Numbered from the stretch's first letter, positions 10,126-22,559 are shown. The stretch is 64,000 nucleotides of DNA from Cristatella mucedo (GCA_009760855.2 WPIO01000001.1:11420001-11484000), one strand, 5' to 3'. The notes: a model not told the origin generated them from the sequence alone. Translations and numbers: made by a program.

Positions 10126-13100
10126 CTCTCTCATCTCTCCTCTCTTTCTCTCTCTCCTCCCTCTCCTCTCCCTCTCTCCCTTCTCTCCGCTCTGTTTGTC
10201 TCTCTCCCCGCTGTCTTTTCCACTCTCGTCTTCTGCATCGTTCTCTCTTCATTCATTTTAAGATTCCCGATGAAGGTAACCCTCTTGTCTACCTCTCGTA
10301 AGCACGGGTGTGTATTTTTTCCACCCGCACAGTTTTAGAGGTAATGCGTGGCCGACGACCTGATGTGTTTTTAGCCGAGGACTGAAACGTGAGCGCGGCA
10401 TTGTGATGGCGTAGCTGGCGCTCCTCTTAGCATGTCGTGTGGCATGTGACGACTGGCGCTACTGGTTCCAAGTCCCAAGTCGGCCACCAGCTGAGACAAG
10501 CCGCACCCGCTGGCCAGTCTGTGCTAGGCCGATGGGTTTAGAGGGTTTTCTTCCGTCAGCTGCACAAACGAGCTCGGCCACCGCATCGGACGTTGCAGAG
10601 GCAAAGACTTGTGGAAGCCTGTTCGATCGCGAGCCGTCTTTGGCGGCCAAGTGTTGGGACAGGCGCTCGTGGCTGCCGGGCGGACCAAGCCTGATGGCCT
10701 GCATGCCCATAGCATGCACAGCTACTTCGTTCGGCCAGGTACTGAATCAGCCTCGGTCTATCCCTGACGGTGACAAATACGCTCGGAACGGATAGAGGCC
10801 GTATGATGGCATGTTCGTGTGGGCATTGCTTGGGGCTGCTTTCTGCCTTACACTTTGTATTTTGCTCATGCACCAGGCACACCCGACGTGCCAATCATTT
10901 ATCACGTGGAGAGGACCCGCGATGGCTCGAGCTTCTCCACCCGTACAGTCAACGCTACGCAGAAAGGTCAGTCCATCCTCACGATGCTAGTATCGTACCA
11001 TCGCGAAGAGACTGGCGGCATCAACTACCAGAGCAAGATGCCTGATGTGCCGCACCATGCTGAACTCGAGGACGCCAGAGCCATACTAACGAGATCGCTG
11101 AGGTATGCAGTGCATGCTAGGTGGCTGTAGTGAGTGGCTCTTCTAGCTGATTGCTTGTCGTCGGGCATTTTGGTGCAGCTACGACTCCCGTGCTGCATGT
11201 ATTGATGGCGTCTGCACGTGGATGGCAGCAAACTTTCTTAAATTGAATGACGAAAAACCAACACTTGGTATGCCCATAGCTAGTAATAGTTATGGGCAGA
11301 CCAAGTCTAATTCAGAAATTGGAAAACTTAATGCTCAAAATCGGTTCTGCTAGCATATCTCTTATTGCAACTGCACAAAATCTAGGTGTCCTGTTCCAAA
11401 GTGACCTTTCATTAGACGACCACATTAGCTTCCCAGTCAAATCTGTCTACTTTAAGCTACATCTACATAACATTACTAAAATTCGAACTTGCTTACACAG
11501 GGATACTACATCTAAATTGATCAATGCATTTGGGACATCCATTCTCGACTTCTTTAACTCACTGCTTACTGGCCTACCGGCATGTGCACTCAGGCGCTTA
11601 CAGTTAGTGCAAAACTCGGCAGCTAGGCTTGTCTGTCGTGATTGGGTGGCACTGTTGCCACGTCACAGCACTTCTCGCCAACTTGCACTGACTCCCAGTC
11701 AAGCAGCACATCGACTTCCAGATTTTGTCACTCACTCTTAGGTTTCTTTTTTCTTTAGCTCCAGTCTACCTACCAGCTTTACTCTCTCACCAGGCTAGGC
11801 ATCGAACTACCCGCTTTCCTAAATAATTCGTTTACCTACAACTCATACGAACCTCAAATCCTTTGGAGAATCTGCCTTTAGTTCATATGCTCCCAAAGCC
11901 TGGAACTCACTCCCGACATGTATCACGACGTCCCTTGACTTGACGAAATTTAAAAAGAAGGTAAAATGCATCTATTTATCACAGCATTCAGTGGGTCCAT
12001 GTGACTCGTCCTGTGTCTGTTTATGTCTGATGACACTGTGCATGCTGCTGCTAACCACATTTGCATGCTGACCCTGTGCTTATAATAATAATAATAATAT
12101 TGCACTTGATAAAGCGCCCTCAGAGAACTTAATCTCTTTCTAGGCGCTTTACATTTGCTGTAAAGTGAAATGCAATTGAATGGTAAGTAAAATCAAGCTT
12201 GAAAAACAAACGAAATGAATAATATGGTTAGGGGTGACATGCACAGGGTCAGCATGCAAATGTGGTTTGTGGCAGCATGCACAGTGTCAGCACGCATAAG
12301 CACGTGAGGGACGGATCACAGGGACCCACTAAATGCTGTCCTAAATAGGTGTGTTTTTAGGTTCCTTTTAAATGTGGTCAGGTCAGGGGATGTTCTGACG
12401 CAGGTCGGGAGGGAGTTCCAGGCTTTGGGAGCATATGAACTAAATGCACGGTCTCCAAAGGATTTAAGGTTTGTATGAGGTATTTCTAGACTGTTGGATT
12501 CCGAAAAGCGGGTGGTACGATGCTTGCCACTTCTAACCACGTTATGCTTGTTGGCATTGAGCATACTACCACAAACCATTCGATCATCTTTCTTTACAGC
12601 ATATTAAAGTGCCTAGAAAGGGATTGATGCCTAGAAAGTTCTCTGAGGGTGCTATGCAAATGTATTATTATTATTATTAGCTGCTTACGTTTTGATGGAC
12701 TGTTTGAGTGAATGCAAATTAGGAATGATGATGCAAGTACAGACAGCCGGAGGTCAGGAGGGACTTGTCGAAGCCAGCCTCATCACGATCTGGCCGTAGC
12801 CAGTTACGGTTACTCTGTTAACGATCGAGTGACCAAGCAGTTTTCCGATTCGGCCCTTTCGTTTACATAGCTTCCTTAGTGGAAATGTGGAAGATGTTAT
12901 TGACTTGTTCAGAATAGCAAATGCACTATTTCATCCTATTTATAATTTTGTCAGAATGTGAAATATGAAATATGTGAAGTAGCAGCGCACATTCTTAATT
13001 AGCTGATTCAGTGAGGCTTGCTGTTTCGATTGGCATTTGTCCGGCAGTGTTTTCGTGGAGCCTTCTCTCACAATATTGAAATAACTTAGTGTTGACTCTG

Positions 13101-16100
13101 GGTGTCATCTGCCATGGTAGCTGTTGAGGCCACGTAGTCGTGGGGGTCACGTTTGAATACCGCCTATAGAATCGCCTAGGGAGCCAGCTTGCAAACGAAT
13201 CGTGCCACGATTGGTCGTTGTGAATTGTGATGTGCAGTGACACAGGCAACTTCCGTGGTATCTTATGTAGAGCTGCCGACAGCTTGACCCGATCACTCGA
13301 GGCTTGCCAAACCCGAGTAGCCAATCTTCAATAATAGTAATGATTATAAGGCATATGTATAGTACCGTAACATAACTTAACTCTTTCTATGCACTTTTCA
13401 AATGTTGCAAAAGAAGCATGTCAATCATTGTGGTTAGTGGTAACATGCACATTGTCAGCATACATAAGCCCACCAATGACAAATTACAAGAACCCAGGAA
13501 ATACTTTGAGGTACTGGTGTGTTTTTGCTTCTTTTTTTTAAGTCAAGTTAGGGATGTCGTGACTTCATTTGGGAGTGAATTCCAAGCTTTGGGAGCATAC
13601 GAAATGAAGGCACGTTTTCCAAAGGATTGTTGGTTGGTTTGAGGCACAGCTGCTGAACGACGTGAGTCGAGTGGATGGTCTAGCCTGATTGGGAAGTAGT
13701 TTGGCACATAGGCGGTGCGAGTGAATGAAGGAGCCTTAACGTGAGCGACAAACCTGCTGGATGTTGAGCTAGTGCTGGTCGACGAGAAGTGATTTATAGT
13801 GGCAATTACCATGTTTTTGACAAAAAAGCCTAAATGAAGAATTTTTCACCAACTGTAAGTGCCTTATTGAAAGGCTGGGAGCCCTGCAAGTAGTGAGTTA
13901 CTCAAGTCAAGACAGCATGTTACTAAATTAACCAACTTGGGTGTGGTATCCCCGATTAAGCAAGCTCGAATTTGTGCAATGTTATGTTGCCGAAGTTAGG
14001 CAGACTTGATTGTTGAACTGGTGCGGTCGTCTAGTGAAAGGTCACTTTGGAACAGTACACCCAGATTTCGTGCAGATGCTACAGGAGATATGCTGGCAGA
14101 GCCCATTTTGGTGAGGCTTTGCTGAGTAGTAGTTGCTATTGCTAATAACAATTGCTGATTAACACCAGGTTTGCCCATAAGTAGTAAGTTGGCTCTATCT
14201 TAATTCAATTGGAGAAATTGTGCAGCAAATTAGGGGGGTGACCACCTCCTTTCTACTATAGAAGAAAGGAGGCAGAAGTGCACATTTTAGCAACACATGC
14301 AGCAAGGGAGTTTGGAGAGTTTCATATGATGAGTGCATGAAGGGATCATGACAAGGTTACTGCTTTGTGTCATCGGCATTGAAGTGGAAGCCTAGATCGT
14401 GCTTGGCTATCGCATCGGCTAGAAGGAGATTATAAATTTTGAAAAGAAGTAGAGTAAGCACAGATCCCTACCTTTTACTTTAGAGGCTCCTCGAATGACT
14501 GTGGCCTGTTGTCGTGTAACAAACAATGCTTGAGTGCCTGTTTAGGGTTAAGCTAGTTCTGTACGTACCTGTTCAAGGAGTGGGCCGTTTTACAGCTGTG
14601 CCGCACTGCCGCCGATACTCTCGTGCATTGAACTGTGACAACATCTCCTATTTTCCTGAGAAGAATATGCCGAGCTCTGCGTAGCAAGGCCAGGAATGCA
14701 GATGCAGCGGTCGTACAATCCGAGTGCTAAGTCCGAGGCTAAGTTTGCGGAGGCACTGTGGCACCTGTGCGGCTCTGCCTGAAGGATGTGCATGCGGATC
14801 AGGCAGCTTTCAGCTGGGTAGCATGTTCCGCAGGCTTTTGTCTTGATGTACGGTCACTGATACAAGGCTGTCAGTTCGGGGAGCTGGGCTTCATGCCTGC
14901 GATTTTGGAGAAGCAGCGAGAATTCCGCGAGGCAAGCGTTCTGGCTTTGCCGGCTATAGGAACTCTGTGAAGAGATGGGTGTCATCGTGAGCATTTTAGC
15001 AGATGGACTCTGTATAGCACCATAAGGCACTGCTTATGTCGATGTGATTGGCTATGACTTGGTGCACGACAGACAACTTGGCAAAACTAGCCGAGCGTAT
15101 CCTAGGCTTGCTGATTGGCTGGCATCTTCTGCTCATTCTGTGGACAGGCATGCTTATTCCCTTGTGCCGTATCAATTGGAGTTACTATATTAAATATTCG
15201 GTGAAGAAATAACGTTAATGCTCCACTTTATTTTGCCATTTTTGCTTAACTGGTGCCTTTGCAATGACTTACAGCTGACTTAAAGTCGTATGCATGATTG
15301 CCTGCACCCACGATCAGCATGTGCCGGTCGTATCCATCCTAATATTTGGCATTCATTCTAGAGCTTTGCTACTTTGTCTCTCGTCTTGGAGGCTGTGATA
15401 AGTCACGGTGTACTTTCTTACTATGAATTTTAACGTATATGTAACGTGAGCGCATGTTGCTTTTTTTCTTGCTGACATTATGTTGTGTGAAACCTTGATT
15501 CCTGACTAGAACTTGCGTGTCACTTGCTGTTAGCTACTGGATAGCATACATGCACGAATGCAGGCTGAGTTCGTTTTGATTTTTACCAGGAATGATAAGC
15601 TGAGTGAGGGACGCAGACTGTCCATCTCAGGCCTGCTTTCTCAAGATCTACCCATGGACATGAAGCCAGTGCACCCGAAGGAGATGTATGGTACAACACC
15701 CATGGAGCCTAAGACAAAGTTCTGGGTCAAGGCTGTTGGCCGGATAGGTAGCTTTCAACTCAAGTTTGTATAATGTTAAAAATGGAATGTCCTGCGTTGT
15801 GTTGAAATTGACCATCAAAACATTAAGTTTCATTCAATTTTACGTTTTGCTTAGAAAGTTCTGTGGCATCCGCATGATTGTCATATTCCTATATATTATC
15901 GGCAGTTAACACATCAGTAGATCCGTATGAGCAAGAAGATATTAGCAGAATGCTCAATGTGGAGATTATCATCGTCTAGGCACGGCTTTCCCTATCATTT
16001 TGTAATTTAGTTAAGTTAAGCAAGCTAGCTGCCCCCCCCCCTGAAGGGAAAGGCAATGTGTTGTTAGTGGCGATCGGATGTATTTTTTGCCACTTATCGT

Positions 16101-18547
16101 ATTTGGATGAAACCTTTTCTTTTGTAAAGGAAGTAGTCTCTTCAAGTAAGCATGCCTGCATGTGCCCTAGTTATGTGACCTGATGTGCCTGTATGCTGCC
16201 TCGGTTGTGTAGAAGATTCACCGAATTGAAAAATTCCATACCGAAGTATAGAAAAACTGTTCATGCTATGCCGGATTTACACGGGCAGCACATTCGAATG
16301 TCTGCCGTGACTGGGGTTGTCTGCCTTTGACCGAAATGTAACAGCAACTGATATGGCAGTTGACGACAAGGGGGTGCTATATTATCGGCTCTCCCAGTGC
16401 TTGGCGAATTTAGTTAAAAAATGTGTTGCCGTCTATCCCGTCGACAGTAACAGGTTCCTTCTTCTACCTTGCTAGTTCGATTCAGTAACCACAAATCTGC
16501 CAATTCTGTTTCGGGTTATGGTCTAACGGGCAAGCTGTACCTGCCATCCATCGTAAGACTCTGCTGGTAGCTGTTTCGCCCCGGTGATTGATGTGAAATG
16601 CCTCTGGCAAAGAATTCCAGAACTAAAACCTTACAACAGCAAAGCAAAAAGTAGACATCAAAAACAGACAAGCAGTTTAAGCCAAGGTTATGCTGCTTCC
16701 TAATGCCATGCTGGAGCCAGGATTTTCATAAAGGGGTGGCAAGACGTAATGAGAAATTATAGCACAAAATTGTAGTGTCTATTCGACAAAGGCTGGGCAG
16801 TTGCACATCGACTTGAAGTAGGATTCCCGTAGCAGACTACTACTGCCCTGTTAATGCTCTACTGTATTTTGCCCTATATATGGTGCAGTCATTGTCTCTG
16901 TCCCTCCCCCCCCGAGCTCTGCAGGGGGCAAACCCCCTGGCTTTGCCACTGCTATTGAAGTAATACTGCAGTCTATCTACCTGCAGGCCTTCCAACCTAA
17001 AGTCTTGGCAGCTTGAATTCCGATTTGGTGTTATGTGCTTAAGGCTAAATGTCAAGAAAGTATTTATAAAATTGGTCCAACAATCGAATGGTTGTTTAGG
17101 GTATTTTTCAGAAGACACATTAGAAATGGGATCTGAGGTTTTGACGATTTCCACATGAAAGAAAGCCATGAATAAATGATTAATCAACCCTTATCTAACC
17201 CAGAAGTAAACCAGAAGCAATATATCTACAGATAACAAGGTTACCGATCTCGGCATCATCTACCAGGAGTGTCTCAATTTTTGAACCATGGTACATCGAG
17301 GTACATGTTTACAGCATGTCTTGAACATGCTTCTGAATTTTAGACAGCTTCAATACAGTGTAGCAATGTGCCTTGTAATTTCAATACTTTATCAGTGTCA
17401 AATTTCAAATGTAATATTAACTCTGCTTGTACGGCATTGCAGTAATTCATTTCTGATTTCGGTTGGATCATTGCTGCTATGTATATCATCCAACGTTCTT
17501 GAACTTCATATTCTGAAATCATGGACTTGTGATCCTGTCGGACACGTGTCGTTATCAGGTCTCAGCAAGCCATCAGCTGCTGGCTCCATTCACTGCCAAG
17601 CAGCAACATACAGCCAGGTTCTATCTGCCAGGCTCTTTTGAGAAAATGCAGTGCTTTTGGTGACACAGTATCCCGTGGTCTTTGACTGCAACTATTGCGG
17701 TTATGTTGTCATGATACCGTCTCTCCTGTTTGCTTGATGTTGCAGATTGCGCTTCTTTGTGTTTTTGACTAATAGGACAATTTCCCCGGAGCCTATGTAG
17801 TAGTGCGATCAAGCTTTGTCACTGCCAAGCCTCAGGTGCTGCAGGCCTAGTTGTACACCTATATATAGACTGAGCGATTAACGAAAAGCATTGGGGTCAC
17901 CCTCTGCCAGGCTACTCTGATTGCTTGCTTCGGGACTCGGACGTGTGCTTTCTGACCAAAAGTTTGCATCGGGTTTCCAGGCGACGACCAGAATTTGCAT
18001 AGATGTGTGGCCACCTACATATCTGACTGGTATCTGCTCGGCACGCCGCTGATACTGGTGCCCGAGTTTAAAATTGGTATGATGACGTCGTTAGACCATT
18101 CCATGTGGTATCACGCTCCTTTTCACGCCGACGAATGGATGCTGTACGAGTGCGAGAACACTTACTCAGGTAAGTGGGAGGCATCAGCGTGCGTTGGCTG
18201 CCGAACAGCTGCCTTGCCACGTGCGGTTTTTTGCAGCTGCCGTGTCAGTTCTATGCTCATCTCGGTAACTCCATAGCTGCTTAGAATGGAATGCATTTAG
18301 TTGCTGCTGATGCTGCAGCTTCATTGTGTTGCCACTGCCATGGGTGGTTTGTTTGTCTGCTCGGCTCTTAAGAGGACAAAATGCCGACCCCAAGGTCAAG
18401 CAACTTCATCGTGAAAACCTGTTGGTTGTCTTATATTTTGCAGGCAACAACCGATCGCTCATCGTTGCTCGTGCGTTTCGAGAAGACGGCGTGCTGGCGA
18501 TCAGCATAACGCAAGAGGGAGTTATCCGACCAAGACCTGTGCAGTGA
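9626..18547 (+). CDS. ACOT8: ACOT8-like acyl-CoA thioesterase, copy A (spliced, 6 exons)
   Basis: Type II acyl-CoA thioesterase of the TesB/ACOT8 family, which hydrolyses acyl-CoA to free fatty acid and CoA. Coding exons are 9626-9792, 10599-10738, 10877-11102, 15590-15747, 17981-18169 and 18444-18547. Spliced they give 984 nt and 327 residues, against about 319 in human ACOT8. Double hotdog motifs are visible: FGGQVLGQALVAA and HSMHSYFVRPG in exon 2, and TSLDHSMWYHAPF in exon 5. By alignment with TesB (Asp204, Thr228, Gln278) the triad is Asp246 (YISD), Ser267 (TSLDH) and Gln317 (TQEG). The start is the first ATG after an in-frame stop at 9596; a second ATG at 9659 would give 316 residues. 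The protein ends in PVQ, so the peroxisomal SKL-type signal of vertebrate ACOT8 is missing. The first 35 residues have no acidic residue and several Arg/Lys, as in a mitochondrial presequence (inference). Confidence 0.93.
9886..10215. repeat. (CT)n microsatellite in ACOT8-A intron 1
   Basis: An almost pure CT run at 9900-9984, followed by interrupted CT/CCT to about 10215. Long SLSL/RERE ORFs are artefacts. Confidence 0.95.
10599..10738 (+). CDS. ACOT8: ACOT8-A coding exon 2
   Basis: 140 nt, encoding RGKDLWKPVRSRAVFGGQ and then LGQALVAAGRTKP, with HSMHSYFVRP at the end. This is the first hotdog core. The acceptor is ttgcag at 10598 and the donor is at 10739; phases match exons 1 and 3. Confidence 0.95.
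10877..11102 (+). CDS. ACOT8: ACOT8-A coding exon 3
   Basis: 226 nt. Encodes TPDVPIIYHVERTRDGSSFS, the central ACOT8 strand-turn motif (human PVLYQVERTRTGSSFSVRSV), and ends in LTRSLR. The intron before it is only 138 bp. A LINE begins about 120 bp after the donor. Confidence 0.95.
11225..12082 (+). repeat. LINE-A, RT C-terminal part and 3' UTR (outer copy)
   Basis: Encodes KLENLMLKIGSASISLIATA, NLGVLFQSDLSLDDHI and QLVQNSAARLVCRD, the RT thumb to C-terminal region of a CR1/L2-type LINE. Frameshifts follow. The 3' UTR is interrupted at 12082 by a minus-strand copy and resumes at about 12529. It lies in ACOT8-A intron 3. Confidence 0.85.
12083..12528 (-). repeat. LINE-A nested copy (3' end)
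   Basis: Minus strand, with an AAT-rich tail at 12065-12100, then the 3' UTR and residues FSSYAPKAWNSLPTCVRTSP and FKRNLKTHLF at 12316-12440. It splits the plus-strand LINE on either side. Confidence 0.8.
12529..12680 (+). repeat. Resumed 3' UTR and (TTA)n tail of the outer LINE-A
   Basis: Continues the UTR text missing from 12082 (taaccacgttatgcttgttg, then cattcgatcatc) and ends in gtgctatgcaaatgtattattatt. Confidence 0.8.
12680..13330. other. Intronic sequence, ACOT8-A intron 3
   Basis: No gene, RNA or repeat recognised. Confidence 0.4.
13330..14230 (-). repeat. LINE-A 3' fragment
   Basis: Minus strand. KRAFISYAPKAWNSLPNEVT near 13560-13620 and NLGVLFQSDLSLDDRTS near 14000-14070. Many stops. 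In ACOT8-A intron 3. Confidence 0.8.
14230..15589. other. Remainder of ACOT8-A intron 3
   Basis: No second gene seen. A C/T run near the end precedes the exon 4 acceptor. Confidence 0.4.
15590..15747 (+). CDS. ACOT8: ACOT8-A coding exon 4
   Basis: 158 nt. Encodes the linker and KPVHPKEMYG, then MEPKTKFWVKAVGRIG, matching human EIKPVNP and MEPKQMFWVRARGYIG. The acceptor tttaccag ends at 15589 and a gtagct donor follows 15747. Confidence 0.93.
15748..17980. other. ACOT8-A intron 4
   Basis: No coding homology. A poly-C run is at 16030-16041 and another at 16906-16913. Confidence 0.45.
17981..18169 (+). CDS. ACOT8: ACOT8-A coding exon 5
   Basis: 189 nt. Encodes HRCVATYISDWYLLG with the putative catalytic Asp246, and MMTSLDHSMWYHAPF with Ser267. 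The donor is gtaagt at 18170. Confidence 0.95.
18444..18547 (+). CDS. ACOT8: ACOT8-A coding exon 6 and stop
   Basis: 104 nt. Encodes AFREDGVLAISITQEGVIRP with the catalytic Gln317, then RPVQ and TGA at 18545. No SKL-like terminus is present. Confidence 0.94.
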
Positions 18548-18773
18548 GCAGTCGAATATCTTAAGTTGTCAAGATGCTATGGGTGTCACAAACCACCGGC
18601 TGCTACTGGTTGGTTGCTTCAGTTTGCATGTGAACTTTCATGTCATCGTTAGCAATCGGCAGCTGGCGTAAGCAGTTGCTGCATCTGTGATATCAGAAAT
18701 GGATCCTTAGTCATATGGCACTTCATCCTAATAATTTATTCGTGTTCAAGAGCATGTGCACATTTAATTTGGG

Positions 18774-18779
18774 AATAAA
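18774..18779 (+). promoter_or_regulatory. Polyadenylation signal AATAAA of ACOT8-A
   Basis: A canonical AATAAA lies about 230 bp after the ACOT8-A stop, the first such hexamer downstream on this strand. A TTTGTCT-containing stretch follows within 35 bp. Confidence 0.6.
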
Positions 18780-20900
18780 CACCCGTGAATTCGACCATTC
18801 GCATTTGTCTACACGTTAAGGAAAATGTGGCTATATGTATGCTGTAGGACGTATTTATTTAGTGTGTATCTTAGTCGTCTGGTAGTAGGAAGAAAGTAGG
18901 CTGTGAATGATGTACAAAAGAAAGTTTCGTCACACTTAGTAGCTAGCTTTTTTTGGAGATTTTGAAGCCTGCTTATGTATTTATTGCACTGTAGCTAGCT
19001 ACTTCATTGGCTCACTGTTTCAATGTAGATATATTATCTAGAGGCTTATATGTAAGAAAAGATTACAGTAGCATCACGTTAGCATTAGATGTCGGGTGTA
19101 AGTTTTCAATTTTGAGCTTCATTGTTCTGTACCACTCTACAGACTTAACAGAAGAAGTAAACGGGCGTCCTTTTCTTTTTCATGCAGCACGATTTATTTT
19201 CATTTTCTACACTGTAAAACATCGTATTCGCCTTTCGGAGTTATAATGACCAAATGGGCTTGGCAAATGCAAATTCTGATTAATTAAGCCAACGTGCTTG
19301 TATCATCACCCATGCATGCTTACCATGCTTTCCGGTGTTGTTACACCGGAAAACTGCATACGACCCGCTCATTACCCAAGTTTTCCAGCTAACATTCGCT
19401 GGAAAACCACAATTCCCTTATGAAATACGATGAGATGAAAGTCGAGAGTGCGGCTGAAGTTAGAAGGCGAGTTTGAATAGAAGACAAAACGTGAGATTCT
19501 AGTTTCCCTCAGCTCTATGCCAAGGTGGAAAACTTGAGGCGGGGACGAAGGGAAAGAGAGGAGAGCGACCGAGAAGCTGGAGGCAGGGGAGAAGGAGCAG
19601 GAAGTCGAAAGAAAATGTTAGTTTTAAATAGCCTAGCCATTATGTGCACTGTTCCTTCTGAGCGATCCCATCGTAGTTATCGTTGGACGCTACTGAGCTG
19701 TTTCAGCATCAATCAGTCGGATGACTCGCTGAGCAGTACCGAGCGAAGTAAATATCGAGCTAACCCTAAGCCCCACTAGACCGATGGACTGGAAGCTAAC
19801 GAATTCGATCGCGAGATTCGCCTAGGGCTGATCTCACGTATCGCCACTTTCCTGCATCTCCGTCGCCCGTGCGGACATCTGCAGACGAACGCCATTAAAT
19901 AATAAACGGCCCACGATTTTCGAGGGTTTCTCTAATTTTGCACGAGCTTTGTCATACGTGCCAACGTTGTAATCTGTTTACTGCTCAAGATTCTTATCAA
20001 CAGTACTGTACTGTTGCAAATTAGCTGTAGCGGCTTCCGAACACGCAGCCTAGGGCTGAGGCACTCTCACTGCACGACCCTGAGGATTGGGGTCCTGCAG
20101 CCGGCAATCCCTTATTGCCCGCTGCTAGCTGTGGTGATGGGTCCTTAAGGCTCTTGTAGTAGTCCTTAAGGCATCCTGCGACCGCCCAGCGCCTAGTGGA
20201 GCTCTATAAAGTCCACGGCTGTACCTGTCACCGAAGCTTCATTCCCCTTACATCTCTTGAAAACCTTATCATCTTGGCAATGCGGAGCCAGATGAGACAA
20301 ACGGTTAAGACAAATAGGAAGAACAAGCAGACGGAGAAGGATCGAGTGCGAGTTGAAGAGACAATGCGAGATGGGATCCGAGCCGGGAGTCTGAGGTCTG
20401 CAAAGAAGGAAAACAGCCACAAATAAGCCGCGAATGCTCTCAGCTGAGTCGGCATGCAAAGTAAGGAATCGGCTGGGTAAGGACTTGGCCGGCAGCTTGG
20501 GACCTAAAGCAGGACTGTCATCAAAGGTGAGAAGATGCGAGCACGGTTAGGCCAACTGGCTTGGGAAAATGCAGTAGATACACATATGTCGCCTCTAACT
20601 GATATGCTCGGTTTCGCTCGAGCTCTTTCAAATACCGTCCAGCCAATTAAGATTGCGATTTACACGCAAGGCACTGATTAATTTGCATGCCGGCGGCCTA
20701 TTTAGCAGGAGGGGCACGAATTCCTGAGAGGCTAAGTGCTGGCTAAATTTAGGTATCGATAAGCAAGCTTCCCAATCAAGAACTAGTTGCAATGGTTGTA
20801 GATTTTCCAATGGAAGCCTGAATGTTAGCAGAACATTAGAACATTAGTGAACGTAAGATTTAGGAGTGCTCTCGACGAGCATGCTTCCCTACATTTTGCC
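18780..20900. other. Intergenic region downstream of ACOT8-A
   Basis: No gene recognised. A SINE-like 3' part (ggtcctgcagccggcaatcc, then cttattgcc) lies near 20092-20160. Confidence 0.4.
19329..19407. repeat. Two consecutive perfect hairpins
   Basis: 19329-19352 pairs TTTCCGGTGT with ACACCGGAAA around TGTT. 19380-19407 pairs GTTTTCCAGC with GCTGGAAAAC around eight bases. Both stems carry TTTCC/GGAAA. They lie 550 bp past the ACOT8-A poly(A) signal. Confidence 0.85.
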
Positions 20901-21620
20901 AGTGTACATAGTTGTGGAGATTCCTTCAAATTTACTCAAACCTTCAAATGATGCACGGTGCTAAGCACAGGCATGAACCAGCTTTAAGAAGTCTAAGGCT
21001 GCCACTGATGTTGCAAGTTTCAAAGACTTCCCTCGTGTCTACTCAGAAGCTTAGAAAAACGAGGGCTTCCTTTTTTCCCTCAAAAAATGAAGTCCTACTC
21101 AGATCCAAAACAAATTTATAATATAGTGAACAATTTGTTTGCTGACTTTGAGATGTCCCAAGCCTCATGTACTAATGGCTCAGCCGTCAAGTTTTCAGCC
21201 TTCTTCGTTGAAAAAATTGCTCGTGCCTCTATAAAGCCCCATCTGACTAAAGCAATTGATGAGTCGCAACCTGTGACCTTCTGACCGTTAGCGACTGAAA
21301 CTTTTGCTCTTCAGTTCCAAGACTGTGGAACCCAATTCCACAATTTTTACGCAACGACGTCTACTTTCCTGCTGCCGACTTCGGTACGTCCGTTCCAGCC
21401 ATCCTGGGTTGCTGCTTCCATGCTACTCGTTTTCTCAACTGTCCTGTTGACTCAGCTATGCTTCTCACGTTTTCTTTGTTGAGTGAGATGAAGTCTGCTG
21501 GCTACCGTATGCGTACCGAAAGCAGCTTAGGCTGTGAGTGCGCTATAGAAAACTCTTCTGTATAACTTTACCCACTTTGTCTTAGTGTAGTTACAGACGG
21601 AGCTACATTATATTACTTTC
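20900..21620 (+). repeat. LINE-B fragment (second CR1/L2-like family), internally deleted
   Basis: The first part (21090-21280) reads DPKQIYNIVNNLFADFE and NGSAVKFSAFFVEKI, typical of the linker between endonuclease and RT in CR1/L2-type LINEs. It then jumps to the C-terminal SRLWNPIPQFLRNDVYFPAA (about 21318-21377) and the 3' end with gttacagacggagctacatt. The RT domain is missing. Confidence 0.7.
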
Positions 21621-22026
21621 ATCACCCTTGTATATGACAGTCATCTACTCCTTCCAAAACTCCACCCACGACGACACTACCTCTTTCTAACCGGAAATTT
21701 TCGACTACACATTGTTGCTTTTCATGAAGCTCTATAGTCAGCCATTACACGCAGTAAATGAGTTCACTTCTAGCTCATCAAACAAAAGTAGCCCGGGGCC
21801 CTTTGCAGACAAAGACGGCTCAAATAGGCATGCTTGTGCAGGCCAAAATACCTAACGGTGGCTTGAGACTAGTTGCAAGATGTGAACACTGGTTTGGATT
21901 GCACAGCAGTGGTCAACAGCTGCTGCTGTAAACAAGAAGACAACAATTACAGACGAATGAACATCGTCTGGGGGGCTGGCATGCTCATCGTAATGTACCA
22001 CACATGATCTGAGATCACAACTCCTT

Positions 22027-22080
22027 TCCTCTCTCTCTCTCACCCTCTCTCTCTCTCACCCTCTCTCTCTCTCTCTCACC

Positions 22081-22145
<65 letters not shown>

Positions 22146-22197
22146 CCTCTCCTCTCTCTCTCTCCTCTCTCTCTCTCCTCTCTCTCTCTCCCTCTGT
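22027..22197. repeat. CT-rich microsatellite
   Basis: Interrupted (CT)n with CACC and CCT punctuation, between ACOT8-A and ADIPOR. Confidence 0.95.
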
Positions 22198-22375
22198 TTG
22201 TATCTCTGTCGATGAGCCGTTAGCAGCTGAACCCAGACACCAAGGTGAGGTCTATCAAATACCCTGAAGCAATGAAACGCTAGCTGCTTCCTGGATACCC
22301 TAAAGAAATCACGAGCAATGATTTTTCAGATTCAAAAGATTGTCAAACATGCCTTTTCCCACAAAAAGGCACTAT

Positions 22376-22381
22376 TTTATT
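22376..22381 (-). promoter_or_regulatory. Possible polyadenylation signal of ADIPOR
   Basis: AATAAA on the minus strand, about 180 bp past the ADIPOR stop. The position is suitable; nothing else supports it. Confidence 0.4.
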
Positions 22382-22559
22382 TCTTATCGGTAAGGTCCGG
22401 AGCTACAAATGTCACTGGCAAGGAGCTTGGTAAAATTGCTAGAACCCATTGCATGTTAAGTTCTATAAGACTAGGATTTGTACAGGCTCCAAAAAATGTG
22501 ACTAACAAAAATAAACAAGTGAGATTACCACAAGCAACGCATCTCATGATAGACACAAC

